From Lates calcarifer (Eukaryota; Chordata; Actinopteri; Centropomidae): DNA of 64,000 nucleotides. The notes below the pieces were generated by a model. It made no database searches. It saw only the letters and a program-made list of their open reading frames with translations, and had not been told where the DNA came from. The stretch is from the NCBI RefSeq assembly GCF_001640805.2, contig NC_066838.1, forward strand, positions 7,520,601 through 7,584,600, written 5' to 3'. This document shows, piece after piece, positions 62,331 through 64,000 of this stretch; within the stretch, counting starts at the first letter, position 1, and each line of letters begins with the position of its first letter. A program made the position numbers and the translations under genes.

Positions 62331-64000
62331 AACATCAAGCAGAGGAAAGAGAAGAAAACAGATGGTGACAAAACTGGAAATCAGAATGTGCCATAGCTGT
62401 GACTCATTGGTGTCGCTGTAAAAAGACTTATGCAACACTCTGCATTTAACAGCCAGCTACAGCTCACCATATCCTCTCCATTAAAGAGAGTTTCTCCAAA
62501 CATGTTGTACAGCAGCTCACACTGTAAGCAGATCAGCCATCTTCCACACTGAGAGCTACAGAGGAGCTCTGATGGGATCATAAAACAGTGGGTGAACAGC
62601 CTCCAACCAGGACGTACAGAGACCTTCAGATGTTTGATTGAGAGAGAACACAGACATCCAGCTGCTCTTCACATATCTGTTCAGAAACAACAGAAGGACT
62701 GGGAGGAGGAGGTAAACATGATGCTGGGAGAGGAGACTACATCAGGGTACACTCTGTAGTTCATACCAGTTCATAACAAACTCCTCTGTTGGGCACTGTA
62801 TTGAGACTGAATTAGTCCACTAGGGGATCCATGGTAAAGTCATGTAACAGCAGGAATGACTCCTGATGTGTTGAGTCTTGAGAAAAACCCTGCCATAAGT
62901 ACAGCTGCCTGTTTGTTCAGATTTGATCCTGGCCTCTGTCTTTTGATTATCATAGGAGGAGGTAAGATAACAGAGCCTGAATCAAAGATGGCTGCCAGAT
63001 TAAGTCAATTTATGCATATGAACAAAGCATGTTACTAAATGATTGTGTAAACGGTTTGTCTGCAACCTCAGTTGACTTCTTGTTTCCTGAGGACCAAAAT
63101 GGCTCACTAGATGTTTTATATAGAATCACTCATCAGTGAGATTAACAGGGCTGGGTATCAAACTTCATCCCAACCAAAATGTGTCCACTGCACTTTCTAA
63201 AACTATAATGAAACCTGGCATGAAATATTTGGTGAGAGCCATAATTTAGTTACCTAAGTCACAGATTAATTAATTCCCGAATTCAATAAAAGCTAGGCTA
63301 ATTTTAGAAAGCTTTTCATTTAATGCAAACTTTATTATGAATGTCTGTGTTTCAACAACATTTAACATTCAAGAGTTTTGGCGTCAGTTAACTGAAAAAA
63401 ATATGTTTATATTTCTCAAAGTAACATGTCAGACAGAAAGACATTTCTAATGATACCCAAACACTTGGTGGAGGGTAGAGGAGTATGGAAGTTAAATGTC
63501 TCAATTTAGTCTCAATCAGAAACCTGCTGCTGCACTCACAATCCAAACTGAAGTGGTCATAACCAGTGTTATCCACTGTTCACATTCATCCACATCACAA
63601 ATTAAAATGGGAAGAAATTATTTCACTACTTAACTGTTCCTGGATTATGATTAATGATGACTCCATAGAGCCACAGTATAAAATATAAAAGAATGTGAAA
63701 GGATATGAAGTTGTCAATGCATTTAACATTTAGAATAAAATATCTTTTAACAATGACAGATGACAGGATGTTTCTGCTCTTGCAGGTACAACTCGGGTCT
63801 TACACTTGGTCTTTGAATACTTCTTCTTTTACCACAAGTATTAGTATGATTGCCAAGACTAATCTGAATGCATAAGAAATATAATACACTCAAACAGACA
63901 CACCATAAACTAGGAACTGAACAAAAAGCTAAAACAAGAGTTAGACTACAAGTAAAATTCTTTAAAGTTCTCATGGTGTTCATAACTAAGTGTCTCACTG

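Larger units (their letters stand above)
1..64000 (-). other. NPHP4: Partial NPHP4 gene body (six internal exons; both ends outside the window)
   Basis: Six minus-strand exons collinear with the N-terminal quarter of nephrocystin-4 span 44720 down to 12076. Known of the family: nephrocystin-4 (about 1426 residues in human) works with NPHP1 and RPGRIP1L at the transition zone at the base of cilia, and its loss causes nephronophthisis. Seen here: 280 codons in frame across five splice junctions. I found no match to the first roughly 93 human residues (for example FFGRTW) right of 44720. I also found no match to the motif that follows the last exon (HMVRWAVWNP in human) left of 12076. Both flanks are therefore taken as intron and the gene should continue past both edges. 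No promoter, 5' UTR or poly(A) site of this gene is visible. Confidence 0.9.
44721..64000 (-). other. NPHP4: NPHP4 intron (at least 19.3 kb), 5' side outside the window
   Basis: A minus-strand search of this stretch for the conserved N-terminal motifs (FFGRTW, PPHPQRARQ, VLKWLDG) found nothing, so it is read as a long 5' intron. It contains two hAT-like elements, a SINE fragment, a copy of the dispersed repeat, microsatellites and several GC-richer islands. 46-47.8, 53-55, 55.9-57.0, 57.6-60.8 and 62.4-64.0 kb hold only AT-rich sequence and short frames. The longest (56460-55927, minus, 177 codons) looks compositional. Confidence 0.7.

Noticed and set aside
1..64000. CRISPR arrays, operons, prophage or other bacterial systems
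   Set aside because: The sequence is vertebrate: spliced exons, teleost repeats and microsatellites. No regularly spaced repeats with unique spacers are present.

Overview
This window is teleost fish DNA, probably from a spiny-rayed fish. The evidence is AT-rich sequence dominated by non-coding DNA, many CA/GT microsatellites, and degenerate copies of repeat families typical of teleosts (hAT and Tc1 DNA transposons, LINE 3' tails, a tRNA-like SINE). There are no operons, ribosome binding sites or bacterial-style genes. Open reading frames alone are misleading here because the coding sequence is split into short exons.

The only gene I can support is NPHP4 (nephrocystin-4, a component of the ciliary transition zone) on the minus strand. 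Six consecutive internal exons are recognisable, in transcript order: 44720-44551, 44107-44043, 34740-34591, 30937-30801, 16146-15962 and 12208-12076. They total 840 nt, or 280 codons. All five splice junctions agree in phase, every intron is GT-AG, and the joined reading frame is open. The translation follows human NPHP4 (recalled from memory) from about residue 94 to about residue 372. The start codon and first exons must lie to the right of position 64000, and the remaining two thirds of the protein to the left of position 1. The whole window therefore appears to lie inside the transcribed NPHP4 locus.

Layout from left to right. 1-12075 is intron with LINE tails, a SINE, two copies of a dispersed repeat and a perfect 14-bp hairpin. 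12-16 kb holds two exons separated by a hAT remnant that keeps a BED zinc-finger relic, with a Tc1 transposase relic just beyond the second exon. 16-31 kb is a 14.7-kb intron with low-complexity tracts. 31-45 kb holds four exons and a Tc1 deletion derivative. 45-64 kb is intron with a complete short hAT element (inverted ends and an 8-bp target duplication), a second hAT-like element and further repeats.

I found no novel biological system. The observations most worth checking are the tandem splice acceptors of the exon at 12208, the transposon relic beside the exon at 16146, the well-bounded hAT MITE, the perfect or near-perfect hairpins, and a few low-repeat islands that could be conserved regulatory elements or unannotated exons.
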